Shown here one piece after another: positions 50,878 through 59,098 of a stretch of DNA of 64,000 bases. A model generated the notes under the pieces. The model was not told the DNA's origin. It did no database searches and was given only the letters and a program-made list of their open reading frames with translations. Made by a program: the position numbers and the translations under genes. Every line of letters begins with the position of its first letter. Position 1 is the stretch's first letter. The DNA lies in NCBI GenBank assembly GCA_020846975.1, contig JADLCX010000060.1, forward strand, positions 45,802 to 109,801. The letters are read 5' to 3'. The DNA is from Phycisphaerales bacterium (GTDB taxonomy: Bacteria > Planctomycetota > Phycisphaerae > Phycisphaerales > UBA1924).

Positions 50878-51219
50878 TTACACCTTGAGGGCGTGGGTGA
50901 GGACGCGGATGGCGGCTTCGCGTTTGAGCGCGATGTCGGATCGAGCCCGCGGGGTGGAGCCGAGCGAACGCTTCACCGAGCGGTTGACCGTCTTGATGTC
51001 CTATCGCCGGCGTAGCCGGGCCACCCCTGCTTCATCACTCGCCGGCACTTCCCGCCGACCTGGCCGACCCTGGAGCGCACGACCGGCGGCGCATCGCTCA
51101 TGGCGCCCCAGTCCTCCCAGCACCGGTGGTGCCATCCGTTGCTGTCGCACCCGCCGTCGGCGTAGAGCGTTGCGTTGTTGAACACACCCGATCAACGTGC
51201 CGATCCACTCCGTCTTCAT
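50878..51219 (-). pseudogene. Decayed DDE transposase (IS4/IS5-like), 3' part
   Basis: The minus strand reads, in two alternating frames, LYADGGCDSNGWHHRCWEDWGAMSD, then VGQVGGKCRRVMKQGWPG, and after a frameshift near 51005 DIKTVNRSVKRSLGSTPRAR and KREAAIRVLTHALKV with a natural stop at 50878. The order matches the last third of IS4/IS5-type transposases: the catalytic 'YADGGYD' region, then a final helix with Arg and RVLTH. At least two frameshifts make it non-functional. The 5' part is missing and no inverted repeats are clear. It sits ~150 bases after tRNA-Leu. Confidence 0.6.
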
Positions 51220-51388
51220 GCACCCCTATCCGCGCCATCCCGCACGCAGTTCTGGTGCTTTCCACAAAGCAGACTTGATCAGATGTGCCGCTTGTACAGA
51301 GATAAAGTTGTCCACAGCACGGGCACATCGCACGGCAAGCGTTGCGTGACATGATGGTGCTGCATTATGCTAGCAGCGCAGTGCCTAC
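51220..51388. other. AT-richer stretch before the hypothetical gene
   Basis: A short segment visibly less GC-rich than the rest of the window, between the transposase remnant and the next gene. Possibly inserted DNA and the promoter of the following gene. No feature recognised. Confidence 0.3.
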
Positions 51389-52018
51389 ATGAAAAGCACA
51401 ACCATGCTGTGGATCATTATCATGGCGGGTAACCTGCAAACGCAAACCCACCCTACTCAGGCTAGCCTAAACATGGGGGTTGCTTCCAGTCGGCAACTAG
51501 CGATCGCCACGAGCGGCATTACTACAGAAGATGCGTCTGCTTCGGGGCTTACGCGGCAGCAGGCGCTTCAGTTGATGACTCAGTGCGAGAATGCAGCCGT
51601 CACCAGGCTCGCATCCGCACGCATCTCAGATGCGCCGCGTGAGCCTGTGAGTAACCCAGGCCAAACACCTGAGAGCAATCGAGATGAGTGGCGGGCGTGG
51701 CTCGATTCGACTCGCCGTGAGGCCGAGCAGGCCGGGCAGTTGGATGTTGCTTCCCCTTCGCGCGTGCGCGGCTGCCGTAGTGCCTCGCGGGCTGGGTGGC
51801 CCCCGGCTTGGGGTTCGTATCCGAACTTTGAGGAGTCCAAGCGTTCGCTCGCGAAAGCCCTTTCTGCCGAACACCGAGCAGCCAGACTCGGCCGCACCCC
51901 ACTTTCCGAACCGCATTCGGAAGTTCTGCGCAAGGTGCGATCCGATCGTGATGTGATCGAAGCCGAGCCTCGCGTCGACTCTGGTAGGTCGGTCATGCGC
52001 GAAGTGTTGGAGGTCTAG
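51389..52018 (+). CDS. Hypothetical protein, possibly exported
   Basis: 209 residues from ATG 51389 (KSTTMLWIIIMAGNLQTQ, a short possible signal peptide). Polar, Ser/Thr/Arg-rich, with no recognised domain. LTRQQALQLMTQCENAAVTRL may form a helix. Base composition is lower in GC than neighbours, which suggests acquired DNA. It lies between the transposase remnant and the secretin gene. Whether it is expressed is uncertain, and several internal stretches have the composition of random coding. Confidence 0.4.
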   Translation: MKSTTMLWIIIMAGNLQTQTHPTQASLNMGVASSRQLAIATSGITTEDASASGLTRQQALQLMTQCENAAVTRLASARISDAPREPVSNPGQTPESNRDEWRAWLDSTRREAEQAGQLDVASPSRVRGCRSASRAGWPPAWGSYPNFEESKRSLAKALSAEHRAARLGRTPLSEPHSEVLRKVRSDRDVIEAEPRVDSGRSVMREVLEV

Positions 52019-52089
52019 CGCGCACAGAGCGTGATCTAGCAAAGAATCGGCTCTCGACCACAGCGATGTGTGGCTGGAGTGACAAGAAC

Positions 52090-54408
52090 ATGAGCGTAGC
52101 GGACATCTCACCCCATACATGCATCATCGTGGTTGCCTTCGCCACTGTGCTGGGCGATGATCGGGTCGCCTGCGCGCAGCCGAGACCGACCAGTCCGTCG
52201 ATAGAGCAACTTCAACTTGCCAGCCAGGTGGAACTGGCCAGGTTGATCGATCTTGCGGCGCAAAGACTCAATCTCAACATCGAGTATGATGCCGCCGTGC
52301 TCAAGGGCCAGGTTACGCTTCGGCTGGACGGGTCGCTCAGCGATGAAGAGCTGTGGGAGTTGACGAACCGTGTGCTGGCTGCGCGCGGGTTCACCACGGT
52401 CCGCCAGCCGGGTAGGCGCGCATTCAGTGTCGTCAGAATCAGTGAAGCGGCATCTGTGGCGACTCTGAGGATCGGTGCCGCACAGCCCGAACCAGGCGCC
52501 GGCGCGCTCGAAGACCCGACGCCAGGATTTCAGGCGGTCGTCCTCCGGGTCAGGCACCGATCCGTCGAAGAACTGATCGAGCAGATATGCAAGCTGCCCG
52601 GCCGCGCGGCGGGCGGCGGGGCTGGGGGCGCGGGTTCGATCGCTCCCCTCGGCGATTCCGGCCTGATCGTCATCGCCGATCTCACGCCGCGCATTGAGCA
52701 GCTGCGACGTTTGCTCGAGGTGCTGGACACTTCCGACGCCGAGCTCGTGACGGAGCAAGTGTCGCTTATCAACCTCCCCGCATCACAACTCGTCACTATG
52801 ATGGCGCAGTTGAACGCGAAGCGCGAGGCTGCCGGGGGCCAGCGGCCGCCGGGAGAGCTCGTACCGATGCTCGATGGCAACGGCGTACTTGTTGTCGCGC
52901 CCCGGAGTGCGATCACGACCTGGAAGGACTTGATCGCTCAACTCGATCAGCGCGAGCAGGTGCAGACCGTTTCCTACACCCCTCGCGCGTTCGCTCCGCA
53001 GGATGTTGCGCGGCTGGCCGAACAGACGATTCGCCCGGTCTCCGCAAGCGGGGTTGCGGCGGCCGATGACCGCTGGCGAGTGATCACCGACGACCTCACC
53101 GGCAGCCTGATCCTGACGGCGACACCCTCTCAGCACACGCAGATGGAAGCACTCATGGCGCGGCTCGACAGCGTGCCCGCGGCCATGCGCAGGCCCGTGC
53201 GCACGTTCACGGTGAAGAACCGGAGCATTGATGAGGTCGTGGAAGTGCTGGAGCGTCTCCTGCAGTCCGGCTTGTTGGCGTCGGCAACGATGAACTCCTC
53301 CGCGGCTGGCTCCCCACCGGCCATTGAGGCCGCCGCATCCACGCCCGGTGTGTTCCCAATGCCGCCGCCACCGGTCTCGGCGCCGGGCACGATCGCGACC
53401 ACTCCGGCAACCATCTCGCCCGCCGCGCGGCCAACACGCCCTGAACCACAGCCTTCCATCAGCACGAAGACCGACGCCCCCCCCGTCGTCCTCACCGTCG
53501 ACAAGGGCACCAGCACGATCATTGCCACCGGCGAGCCTCGCGTGCTCGATCAGATTGAGGCGTTGCTCAAGACGCTGGACGTCCGGCAGCCGCAGGTGAT
53601 GCTGGATGTGCTGCTGGTCACGCTCTCCGACGGGCAGACGCTCGACTTCGGAGTGGAACTCGAGAAGCTCGCCATCTCGGGCGGCACGCTGATGCGGCTC
53701 AGCTCGCTCTTCGGCCTGGGTGTGCGCGAGTCGGGCGGTGATCGCGACGGCCCCGACAGCGCCGCAGGCCTGACCGGCGTCGTGCTCAACCCCGGCGACT
53801 TCTCGATCGTGCTGCGTGCCTTGGAGACGCTCAATCAAGGCCGCGCCCTCAGCACACCGCGCCTGCTGGTCGGCAACAATGAGCAGGCGACGCTCGATTC
53901 GGTCGTGCAGCAGCCCTTCGCGAGCGTCAACGCCTCCAACACCGTCTCGACGACCAGCTTTGGCGGCACGCAGGATGCCGGCACGGTCGTCACGATTCAG
54001 CCGCAGATCGCCGAGGGTGATCATCTCCTCCTGAAATACTCCGTCTCGCTCTCCTCGTTCCTCGGCGCGGCCAGTTCGCCCACGCTCCCGCCCGCACGCC
54101 AGCAGAACCGTGTGCAGTCGGTTGCCACCATCCCCGACGGGCATACCGTGGTCGTCGGCGGGATCGAGATCGAGAACAAGTCCAACACGACTTCGCAGAT
54201 TCCCGTCCTGGGCAACATCCCGATCCTCGGCGAGGTGTTCAAGAGCCGGAACAACGGCGATAGCCGCTCGCGGTTCTACGTGTTCATCCGGGCCAACGTG
54301 CTGCGCAATCAGGGCTTCGAGGACCTTAAGTACATCTCGGAGAGCAAAGTCGAAGAGACCGGAGCGGGCTCGGGCTGGCCGGATGTCAAACCGCAGGTGA
54401 TCCGATGA
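52090..54408 (+). CDS. gspD: Secretin of type II secretion/type IV pilus (GspD/PilQ-like)
   Basis: About 772 residues from ATG 52090 (an upstream in-frame ATG is at 52066). Signal peptide (TCIIVVAFATVLGDDRVACAQ). N0/STN domain (LIDLAAQRLNLNIEYDAAVL, DELWELTNRVLAARGFTTV-like), then N1-type repeats (AVVLRVRHRSVEELIEQI; VRTFTVKNRSIDEVVEVLERLL). A ~60-residue Pro/Ala linker interrupts the last repeat. The C-terminal secretin channel has LDVLLVTLSDGQTLDFGVEL, RALSTPRLLVGNNEQATL, PDGHTVVVGGIEIENKSNTT and SQIPVLGNIPILGEVFKS. It forms the outer-membrane gate. First gene of the coupled operon; its stop overlaps the next start (ATGA). Confidence 0.9.
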   Translation: MSVADISPHTCIIVVAFATVLGDDRVACAQPRPTSPSIEQLQLASQVELARLIDLAAQRLNLNIEYDAAVLKGQVTLRLDGSLSDEELWELTNRVLAARGFTTVRQPGRRAFSVVRISEAASVATLRIGAAQPEPGAGALEDPTPGFQAVVLRVRHRSVEELIEQICKLPGRAAGGGAGGAGSIAPLGDSGLIVIADLTPRIEQLRRLLEVLDTSDAELVTEQVSLINLPASQLVTMMAQLNAKREAAGGQRPPGELVPMLDGNGVLVVAPRSAITTWKDLIAQLDQREQVQTVSYTPRAFAPQDVARLAEQTIRPVSASGVAAADDRWRVITDDLTGSLILTATPSQHTQMEALMARLDSVPAAMRRPVRTFTVKNRSIDEVVEVLERLLQSGLLASATMNSSAAGSPPAIEAAASTPGVFPMPPPPVSAPGTIATTPATISPAARPTRPEPQPSISTKTDAPPVVLTVDKGTSTIIATGEPRVLDQIEALLKTLDVRQPQVMLDVLLVTLSDGQTLDFGVELEKLAISGGTLMRLSSLFGLGVRESGGDRDGPDSAAGLTGVVLNPGDFSIVLRALETLNQGRALSTPRLLVGNNEQATLDSVVQQPFASVNASNTVSTTSFGGTQDAGTVVTIQPQIAEGDHLLLKYSVSLSSFLGAASSPTLPPARQQNRVQSVATIPDGHTVVVGGIEIENKSNTTSQIPVLGNIPILGEVFKSRNNGDSRSRFYVFIRANVLRNQGFEDLKYISESKVEETGAGSGWPDVKPQVIR

Positions 54409-56060
54409 CGATGCTCAACGGACACGCCGGCGCGTTGGCCGAGTTGAAGCCGGTCGCGGGCGATGTCGTGCCGCAGCCACCTTTGGGTGCGGCAAGCCTC
54501 GCAGTGTCGCCGGCCCAACCTTCCGCGGAGTTCCTGTCGCTCATCCCCCACGCCTTCGCGCGGCGGCACCTGGTCCTCAGCGCGGGGTGTCACGAAGGCG
54601 TCGAGTTGGTGCTGGTCGGGCCGGGAACGCCGGCGCACATCTTGTTCAATGTTGGTGTCCGTCTGAAGCGCCCGATCCGGACCGAGCCGGCCGCGGCGGA
54701 AGAACTGGCCGTCTCGATCGACCGCGCCTTTGCCCGGAACTCCGCCACCACGCGCACGGACGATGCCAATGGACCGGCGGTGGTGGTCGAAGGCTCCACC
54801 GATGTCGAGTCCGACCTCACCGCGGCGGTTCAGGCCGCCGAGTCCGACCTGATCAACGTCGAGGGCAAGGCACCGAGCGTGCGTCTGGTGGACCTGATCC
54901 TGTTCGAGGCCCTGGTCCGCGGCGCGAGCGATGTGCATGTGCAACCTCTGCGCGAACGTACACTCGTTCGGTACCGACTCGACGGCGCCCTGCACACCGC
55001 GCGAGAACTGCCCGCATCGCTCGCATCATCCGTGATCGGCCGTATCAAGGTGATGGGTCGGCTCGACGTCGCCGAGAAACGCTCGCCGCAGGATGGCCGT
55101 GCCACGGTCAACATCGGCGGCTCGGGCGCGGCCCCCAATCAGATGGGGGGTGCGGCCCGCCGGATCGATCTCCGCATCAGCACGCTGCCCAGCACCTTCG
55201 GCGAGCGCGTCGTCATCCGGCTCCTCGATCCGTCTCGCTCGCCGCACCTGACGAGCTTCGCCGCGCTCGGCATGCCTGCGCCGGTCGAACGCCGATACCT
55301 GGCCGCGACAGGCAGAACCAGCGGCATCGTCCTTTCCACCGGCCCGACCGGTAGCGGCAAGACCACGACGCTGTACACCACACTGGCGTGGATCGCTTCG
55401 ATGAACGCGGGAGGTTCGGCGCGCGGGTGCGAACTGAACATGATGACGATCGAGGACCCGGTCGAGTACGACCTATCCGGTCCCGGCATGACCGGCGGGA
55501 TGCTTTCGGTCAGCCAGACGCAGGTCGATCCCCGCAAGAATCTCACGTTTGCCACCGGCCTGCGTCACATCCTGCGGCAGGACCCGGATGTCATCATGGT
55601 CGGCGAGGTTCGCGATCAAGAAACGGCGAAGATCGCCGTACAGGCCTCGCTCACGGGCCACCTTGTGCTTTCGACCTTGCACACCAACGACGCCGCGGGC
55701 GCGATCGCCCGGCTGCTCGACCTCGGCGTTGAGCCGTTCCTCGCCGCGTCGAGCCTGTCGGCGGTGCTGGCACAACGGCTCGTGCGCAAGACCCATGCGG
55801 TGTGCGCAGGCCGCGGCTGTGCGGACTGCCTGAACTCCGGCTTCCGCGGCCGCACCGGCGTGTTCGAGTTGCTCTCCGTCGATGGCGCCATCCGCGACCT
55901 GATCGGCGCAAGAGCCTCGGCCGTCGATATCAAGGCCACTGCTCAGAGGGTTGGCATGGTCACGCTGCGCGATGAAGGCTCGCGCCTGGTGCGTCAAGGC
56001 TTGACGAGCGCCGCCGAGGTGACCCGGGTGATTGAGGCGCTGGATGAGGTGGAGACATGA
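54405..56060 (+). CDS. gspE: Type II secretion/pilus assembly ATPase (GspE/PilB)
   Basis: 551 residues. The N-terminal ~170 are variable and contain a linker. Catalytic part: ASDVHVQPLRERTLVRYRLDG, RISTLPSTFGERVVIRLLD, Walker A STGPTGSGKTTTLYTTLAW (~310-328), Asp box TIEDPVEY, Walker B LRQDPDVIMVGEVRDQET, and the His box SLTGHLVLSTLHTNDA. The C-terminal zinc motif survives with only three or four cysteines (VCAGRGCADCLNSGFRGRTG). It hydrolyses ATP at the inner membrane to power pseudopilus extension. ATGA overlaps at both ends. Confidence 0.95.
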   Translation: MTMLNGHAGALAELKPVAGDVVPQPPLGAASLAVSPAQPSAEFLSLIPHAFARRHLVLSAGCHEGVELVLVGPGTPAHILFNVGVRLKRPIRTEPAAAEELAVSIDRAFARNSATTRTDDANGPAVVVEGSTDVESDLTAAVQAAESDLINVEGKAPSVRLVDLILFEALVRGASDVHVQPLRERTLVRYRLDGALHTARELPASLASSVIGRIKVMGRLDVAEKRSPQDGRATVNIGGSGAAPNQMGGAARRIDLRISTLPSTFGERVVIRLLDPSRSPHLTSFAALGMPAPVERRYLAATGRTSGIVLSTGPTGSGKTTTLYTTLAWIASMNAGGSARGCELNMMTIEDPVEYDLSGPGMTGGMLSVSQTQVDPRKNLTFATGLRHILRQDPDVIMVGEVRDQETAKIAVQASLTGHLVLSTLHTNDAAGAIARLLDLGVEPFLAASSLSAVLAQRLVRKTHAVCAGRGCADCLNSGFRGRTGVFELLSVDGAIRDLIGARASAVDIKATAQRVGMVTLRDEGSRLVRQGLTSAAEVTRVIEALDEVET

Positions 56061-56593
56061 ACCTCCGTCGCACCCACTTCGCCGCGGCGACATCGCTTGC
56101 CGCCATCGCGCTCGCTGCGTGGTGGGCGTTGCGGCCGCTCGGCGTGCCGGCATTCGACGGCGCAGCCTCAGTCGCCTCTCAACTCCCCCCACCCCCCCTA
56201 TCCGACCAGCCACTTCCACGCCGCAAACTCGCCGCGCTCGACCTGACCGCCTTTAGCACGCCCCTTTGGGTCGCCCCTCCCGTACCGCCCGCACCACCTG
56301 CGCCGGCCGAGCCACCCAAGCCGCTCCCGCCACTGAAGGTCCAGGTGATCGCAATCGTGCGCGACGGTGGGAACGCTGACAAGCACGAGGAGTTCACGGT
56401 CCTGGTATACGACCCCGACGCGGACCGCCTGCTCTCGTTGCGCACGGGCGATCAGATCGCCGGTCGCACCATCGCGCGGATCACGGAGATCTCTGTCGAG
56501 CTCCGCGAGCGCGACCGCACCCGGGTCATTGCGCTCAGCGATGCGGGCGCGACAGCAATCGGGAATGGTGCAGGCAGCGGAGGCGGACGATGA
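56057..56593 (+). CDS. GspC-like inner-membrane protein
   Basis: 178 residues. Short basic N-terminus, one membrane helix (HFAAATSLAAIALAAWWALRPL, ~7-28), and a Pro-rich linker (~55-95) that would cross the periplasm. A small domain LKVQVIAIVRDGGNADKHEEFT, VLVYDPDADRLLSLRTGDQIAGRTIARI follows, resembling the GspC homology region or PilP fold, which contacts the N0 domain of the secretin. The C-terminal PDZ/coiled-coil of classical GspC is missing. Its place between GspE and the GspL/PilN-like gene, with ATGA overlaps, supports the role. Confidence 0.7.
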   Translation: MNLRRTHFAAATSLAAIALAAWWALRPLGVPAFDGAASVASQLPPPPLSDQPLPRRKLAALDLTAFSTPLWVAPPVPPAPPAPAEPPKPLPPLKVQVIAIVRDGGNADKHEEFTVLVYDPDADRLLSLRTGDQIAGRTIARITEISVELRERDRTRVIALSDAGATAIGNGAGSGGGR

Positions 56594-57522
56594 CCACGGC
56601 CATTCAGGAACCGCCGCCCCAGTCCGCTTCATTGCGCGTGCAGTGGGATGCCGCGATGTTCTACTGGGCCCGGCTTGAGGTTCCTTCCACCGGCCGAGCG
56701 AATCGTGCAGGTATAGTTCCTGCGGCCGGCATGCAGCAGTTCGTTGATCAGGTGCCGGTCTCGATCGAGGAGGTTCATGCCGTCTGCGTGCAGGTGAACG
56801 GGCAGGCTGAACCGGGAAGCCTCGGAACGCGGCTGATCGTGTGTGCCGTGCCGCGCGATCAGCTTGATCGGTTGCCTCCGGGGACTGTCTCGCTCACCCC
56901 AGGCGCGTTTCCTCGGGAGCTTGGTGCGGAAGGGCTCGACCCCACGGCCTTCAACCTGCTTATCGGCGAGTTCGAACCGGTCGCCGCGCGGCAGGCACGG
57001 GCGAGAAAACGCTTCGCCGTCGCCGCGGTCGCCGGTATGCTCGCTGGGATCGTCGCCATTGGCTCGGTTCGGCGCGCGAACCATGCTGAACTGGTCCGCA
57101 CCGAAGCCCGCAAGTCCTCGGCCGCGCTGCTGGCCTCGCTCGACATGCCCAGGGCGACGCTCGCCGATTTGCACGCCGAGCGTTCACGCTTGGACATGTT
57201 CGCGCGTGCGGTCTCGGGCGAGTCACCGCTCAGCGCCGGCAAGGACCGTCCTCGCGATGCCGCGGCCGAACTCCAGCAGGTGCTGGCCGCCTGGCCGACA
57301 CCCTCGAGCGCCAAGCCGCAGTCGATTAGCATCGGATCCGAGGGCGTCTTGCTCTCGGTGCTGGTGCCGGGCGATGCCGGAGCGTTCGTCAGCGCTCTGG
57401 TTGTCCCGGACGGCTGGAAGCTCGATGAGCCGAGCCTCGCGGCGGTCGGGCTGCAGACGCGGGTCAACCTGCGCATGCGGCCGGGCTTGAAGCGGGCCTC
57501 AACGGAAGGAGCGCCGAGATGA
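56590..57522 (+). CDS. PilN/GspL-like inner-membrane assembly protein
   Basis: 310 residues. A cytoplasmic domain of ~140 residues (VSIEEVHAVCVQVNG; RLIVCAVPRDQLDRLPPGTV) is followed by a membrane segment (FAVAAVAGMLAGIVAIGSVR, ~142-161), a coiled-coil stretch (ANHAELVRTEARKSSAALLAS) and a periplasmic ferredoxin-like part. This matches the topology of GspL or PilM+PilN-like proteins that link the ATPase to the pseudopilus base. Sequence similarity itself is weak, so the call rests on topology and operon position. ATGA overlaps at both ends. Confidence 0.6.
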   Translation: MTTAIQEPPPQSASLRVQWDAAMFYWARLEVPSTGRANRAGIVPAAGMQQFVDQVPVSIEEVHAVCVQVNGQAEPGSLGTRLIVCAVPRDQLDRLPPGTVSLTPGAFPRELGAEGLDPTAFNLLIGEFEPVAARQARARKRFAVAAVAGMLAGIVAIGSVRRANHAELVRTEARKSSAALLASLDMPRATLADLHAERSRLDMFARAVSGESPLSAGKDRPRDAAAELQQVLAAWPTPSSAKPQSISIGSEGVLLSVLVPGDAGAFVSALVVPDGWKLDEPSLAAVGLQTRVNLRMRPGLKRASTEGAPR

Positions 57523-58070
57523 GCATCGGGGCGCGGCCCATCGGCCTCATCCTGTTCGTCATCGTTGCCGTCGGCGCCTCGGCCGTGCTGTTCGGTCAGT
57601 CCGTTCGTGCGAACCAGGCTTGCGCTGAAGACCTTGCTCGATTCGATGCGCTGCAATTAGCGGCCACCGAGGTTCGCGCACTCCGGACCACCGCGGAGCG
57701 CCTCCGGCGTCACCAAGAGTCCTCGGCGCCCCGGCTCGCGACCGCCTCAAGCGAGGTGCTCGCCGCGGCCGGCTTGCCCACGGCCACGCTTGCCAGCCTT
57801 TCGCCCGAGTCAGCGGCCACCGAGCGCATCGAGAAGGCCTTTCTCACACGTACGCGGGCCACGCTGACGCTCTCGCCCATCACGCTCCCGCAGTTCGGCC
57901 GGTTTCTGGATGTGTGGCGGCAACGGCTGCCGGGATGGACGGTCGCGCGCGTGGACCTTGAGCCGCGCCGCGAGACAGCCGCATCGACGCCCGGCGGCGG
58001 CGACCTGCCCCTTCGGGCGGTCATCGCGGTGGAATCCACCAAGTGGGATGCGAAAGGGTCGGTGAAATGA
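57519..58070 (+). CDS. PilO/GspM-like inner-membrane protein
   Basis: 183 residues. A membrane helix near the start (PIGLILFVIVAVGASAVLFGQ, ~7-27) leads to a coiled coil (ALQLAATEVRALRTTAERLRRHQ) and a periplasmic alpha/beta domain ending RAVIAVESTKWDAKG. This is the layout of GspM/PilO, partners of GspL/PilN in the inner-membrane platform. Similarity is structural rather than by clear motif. Starts and ends in ATGA overlaps with its neighbours. Confidence 0.6.
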   Translation: MSIGARPIGLILFVIVAVGASAVLFGQSVRANQACAEDLARFDALQLAATEVRALRTTAERLRRHQESSAPRLATASSEVLAAAGLPTATLASLSPESAATERIEKAFLTRTRATLTLSPITLPQFGRFLDVWRQRLPGWTVARVDLEPRRETAASTPGGGDLPLRAVIAVESTKWDAKGSVK

Positions 58071-58678
58071 TCGATGTGCTGCTGCTCCGTGCTCAACACC
58101 GACATCGCCGCGCAACGGCCGCGCTGTGGCTGTTCGCTGTCGTGGTCATCGGCGCTTCCTGTGGTTGTCAGTCGGCGAGCGGCCCGTACGTGCCCGCCTC
58201 CGAGGCTCGCCGCGACAGCGCCAAGGCCGAGCAACTCACGCGCGACGCCGCCGACCTGATCGATGTCAAGCCCGACAAGGCCGAGAGGCTGCTGCGCGAA
58301 GCGCTTACCGCCGATCTCTACCACGGCCCCGCGCACAACAACCTCGGCGCCCTGCTCCTGTCTCGCGGCGACCTGTACGCCGCCGCCGGTGAGTTCGAGT
58401 GGGCGCGAAAACTCATGCCCGGCAGCCCCGACCCGCGCATGAATCTCGCGCTCACACTCGAAAAGGCCGACCGCGTGGACGACGCCCTCAAGACTTACCT
58501 CACCGCCCTCGAAGTCCAGCCTGAGCACCTGCCCACCGTGAAGGCATACACCCGCCTCCAGATCCGCTCCGGCAAGACCGATGACCACACCCACGAACGC
58601 CTGCGGTTGATCGCCATGCGAGGTGATAGCATCTGGCGTGATTGGGCGCGGCTGCAGCAACTGCAACTGGCGAAGTGA
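58067..58678 (+). CDS. TPR protein, possible pilotin/assembly lipoprotein
   Basis: About 203 residues from ATG 58067, coupled by ATGA to the previous gene. A basic start and hydrophobic signal (AALWLFAVVVIGASCGCQS) may end in a lipobox-like Cys, making it a lipoprotein. Then TPR units: AERLLREALTADLYHGPAHNN, GALLLSRGDLYAAAGEFEWARKL, NLALTLEKADRVDDALKTYL and ALEVQPEHLPTVKAYTRLQI. TPR lipoproteins such as PilF and TadD help secretins insert in the outer membrane; that role fits its place at the end of the operon. Lipidation is uncertain. Confidence 0.72.
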   Translation: MIDVLLLRAQHRHRRATAALWLFAVVVIGASCGCQSASGPYVPASEARRDSAKAEQLTRDAADLIDVKPDKAERLLREALTADLYHGPAHNNLGALLLSRGDLYAAAGEFEWARKLMPGSPDPRMNLALTLEKADRVDDALKTYLTALEVQPEHLPTVKAYTRLQIRSGKTDDHTHERLRLIAMRGDSIWRDWARLQQLQLAK

Positions 58679-58743
58679 GGGCGGGCTCTATTGACCTTTG
58701 CGCCGCGAAAGACGTGCGGGCCTGCTCTGCGGATAGAAGGGGG

Positions 58744-58884
58744 ATGCGAACCAAGGGTACTCCGGCGGAGCTGGAGGCGCGGCGGGTGCGGGCGGCGGGG
58801 CTGCTGGGCCAAGGCAAGGGCACGGGCGAGGTGGCGTGGCTGGTCGGCGTTACCACTTCGTGTGTGAGCAAATGGGAGACGTGA
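58744..58884 (+). pseudogene. IS630-like transposase, N-terminal helix-turn-helix remnant
   Basis: 46 residues from ATG 58744: MRTKGTPAELEARRVRAAGL, LGQGKGTGEVAWLVGVTTSC, VSKWET, then stop. This is the N-terminal DNA-binding helix-turn-helix typical of IS630-type transposases and related orphan fragments. The catalytic domain is absent. It lies ~100 bases before the displaced tRNA 3' end, near the right border of the putative island. Confidence 0.55.
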
Positions 58885-58981
58885 GCGGTGCGGTTTATTC
58901 ACCGCTCACCAAATCCCGGCACACCGCCCGCCGCGGCGTTCGTAACTCTTTTTGGTTCCAGCTCCTTCGGCGGAGGGATTG

Positions 58982-59006
58982 GCAGGTTCGATTCCCGTCG
59001 CCCGCA
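58982..59006 (+). repeat. Direct repeat, displaced tRNA 3' fragment (right att-like site)
   Basis: 24 of 25 bases identical to the tRNA-Leu 3' end (50707-50731). The T-to-C change would break an A-T pair of the T-stem, and no 5' half of a tRNA lies upstream, so it is not a functional tRNA. It could instead be a relic of another tRNA. Confidence 0.5.
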
Positions 59007-59020
59007 ATTCGACGTCAATC

Positions 59021-59049
59021 GCGCCGGCCGGGTGTTCGCCGGCCGGCGC
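59021..59049 (-). terminator. GC-rich hairpin downstream of the RHS gene
   Basis: GCGCCGGCCGG (59021-59031) pairs perfectly with CCGGCCGGCGC (59039-59049) around a 7-base loop. It lies ~50 bases after the RHS stop on the minus strand. No clear T-tract on either strand, so termination is likely but unproven. Confidence 0.45.
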
Positions 59050-59098
59050 GGGTGAGGCCGAGAGTCTCCGCAAAGGGATCATCTCCCGCGAGTCGTCC

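Larger units (their letters stand above)
50731..59006. mobile_element. Possible old tRNA-Leu-targeted genomic island carrying a secretion operon
   Basis: About 8.3 kb bounded by tRNA-Leu and a displaced copy of its 3' end. It starts with a decayed transposase and ends with a transposase fragment. The cargo is six coupled type II secretion/pilus-like genes. No integrase is recognisable, so the element would be inert. The boundaries and status are inference from the repeat and the transposase remnants. Confidence 0.35.

Noticed and set aside
51098..51352. A small Cys-rich minus-strand protein
   Set aside because: It overlaps the transposase remnant in another frame and lacks a ribosome site; likely chance.
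58900..59006. A complete second tRNA gene
   Set aside because: There is no matching 5' acceptor strand or D-arm upstream, and the T-stem has an A-C mismatch; only the 3' end is present.
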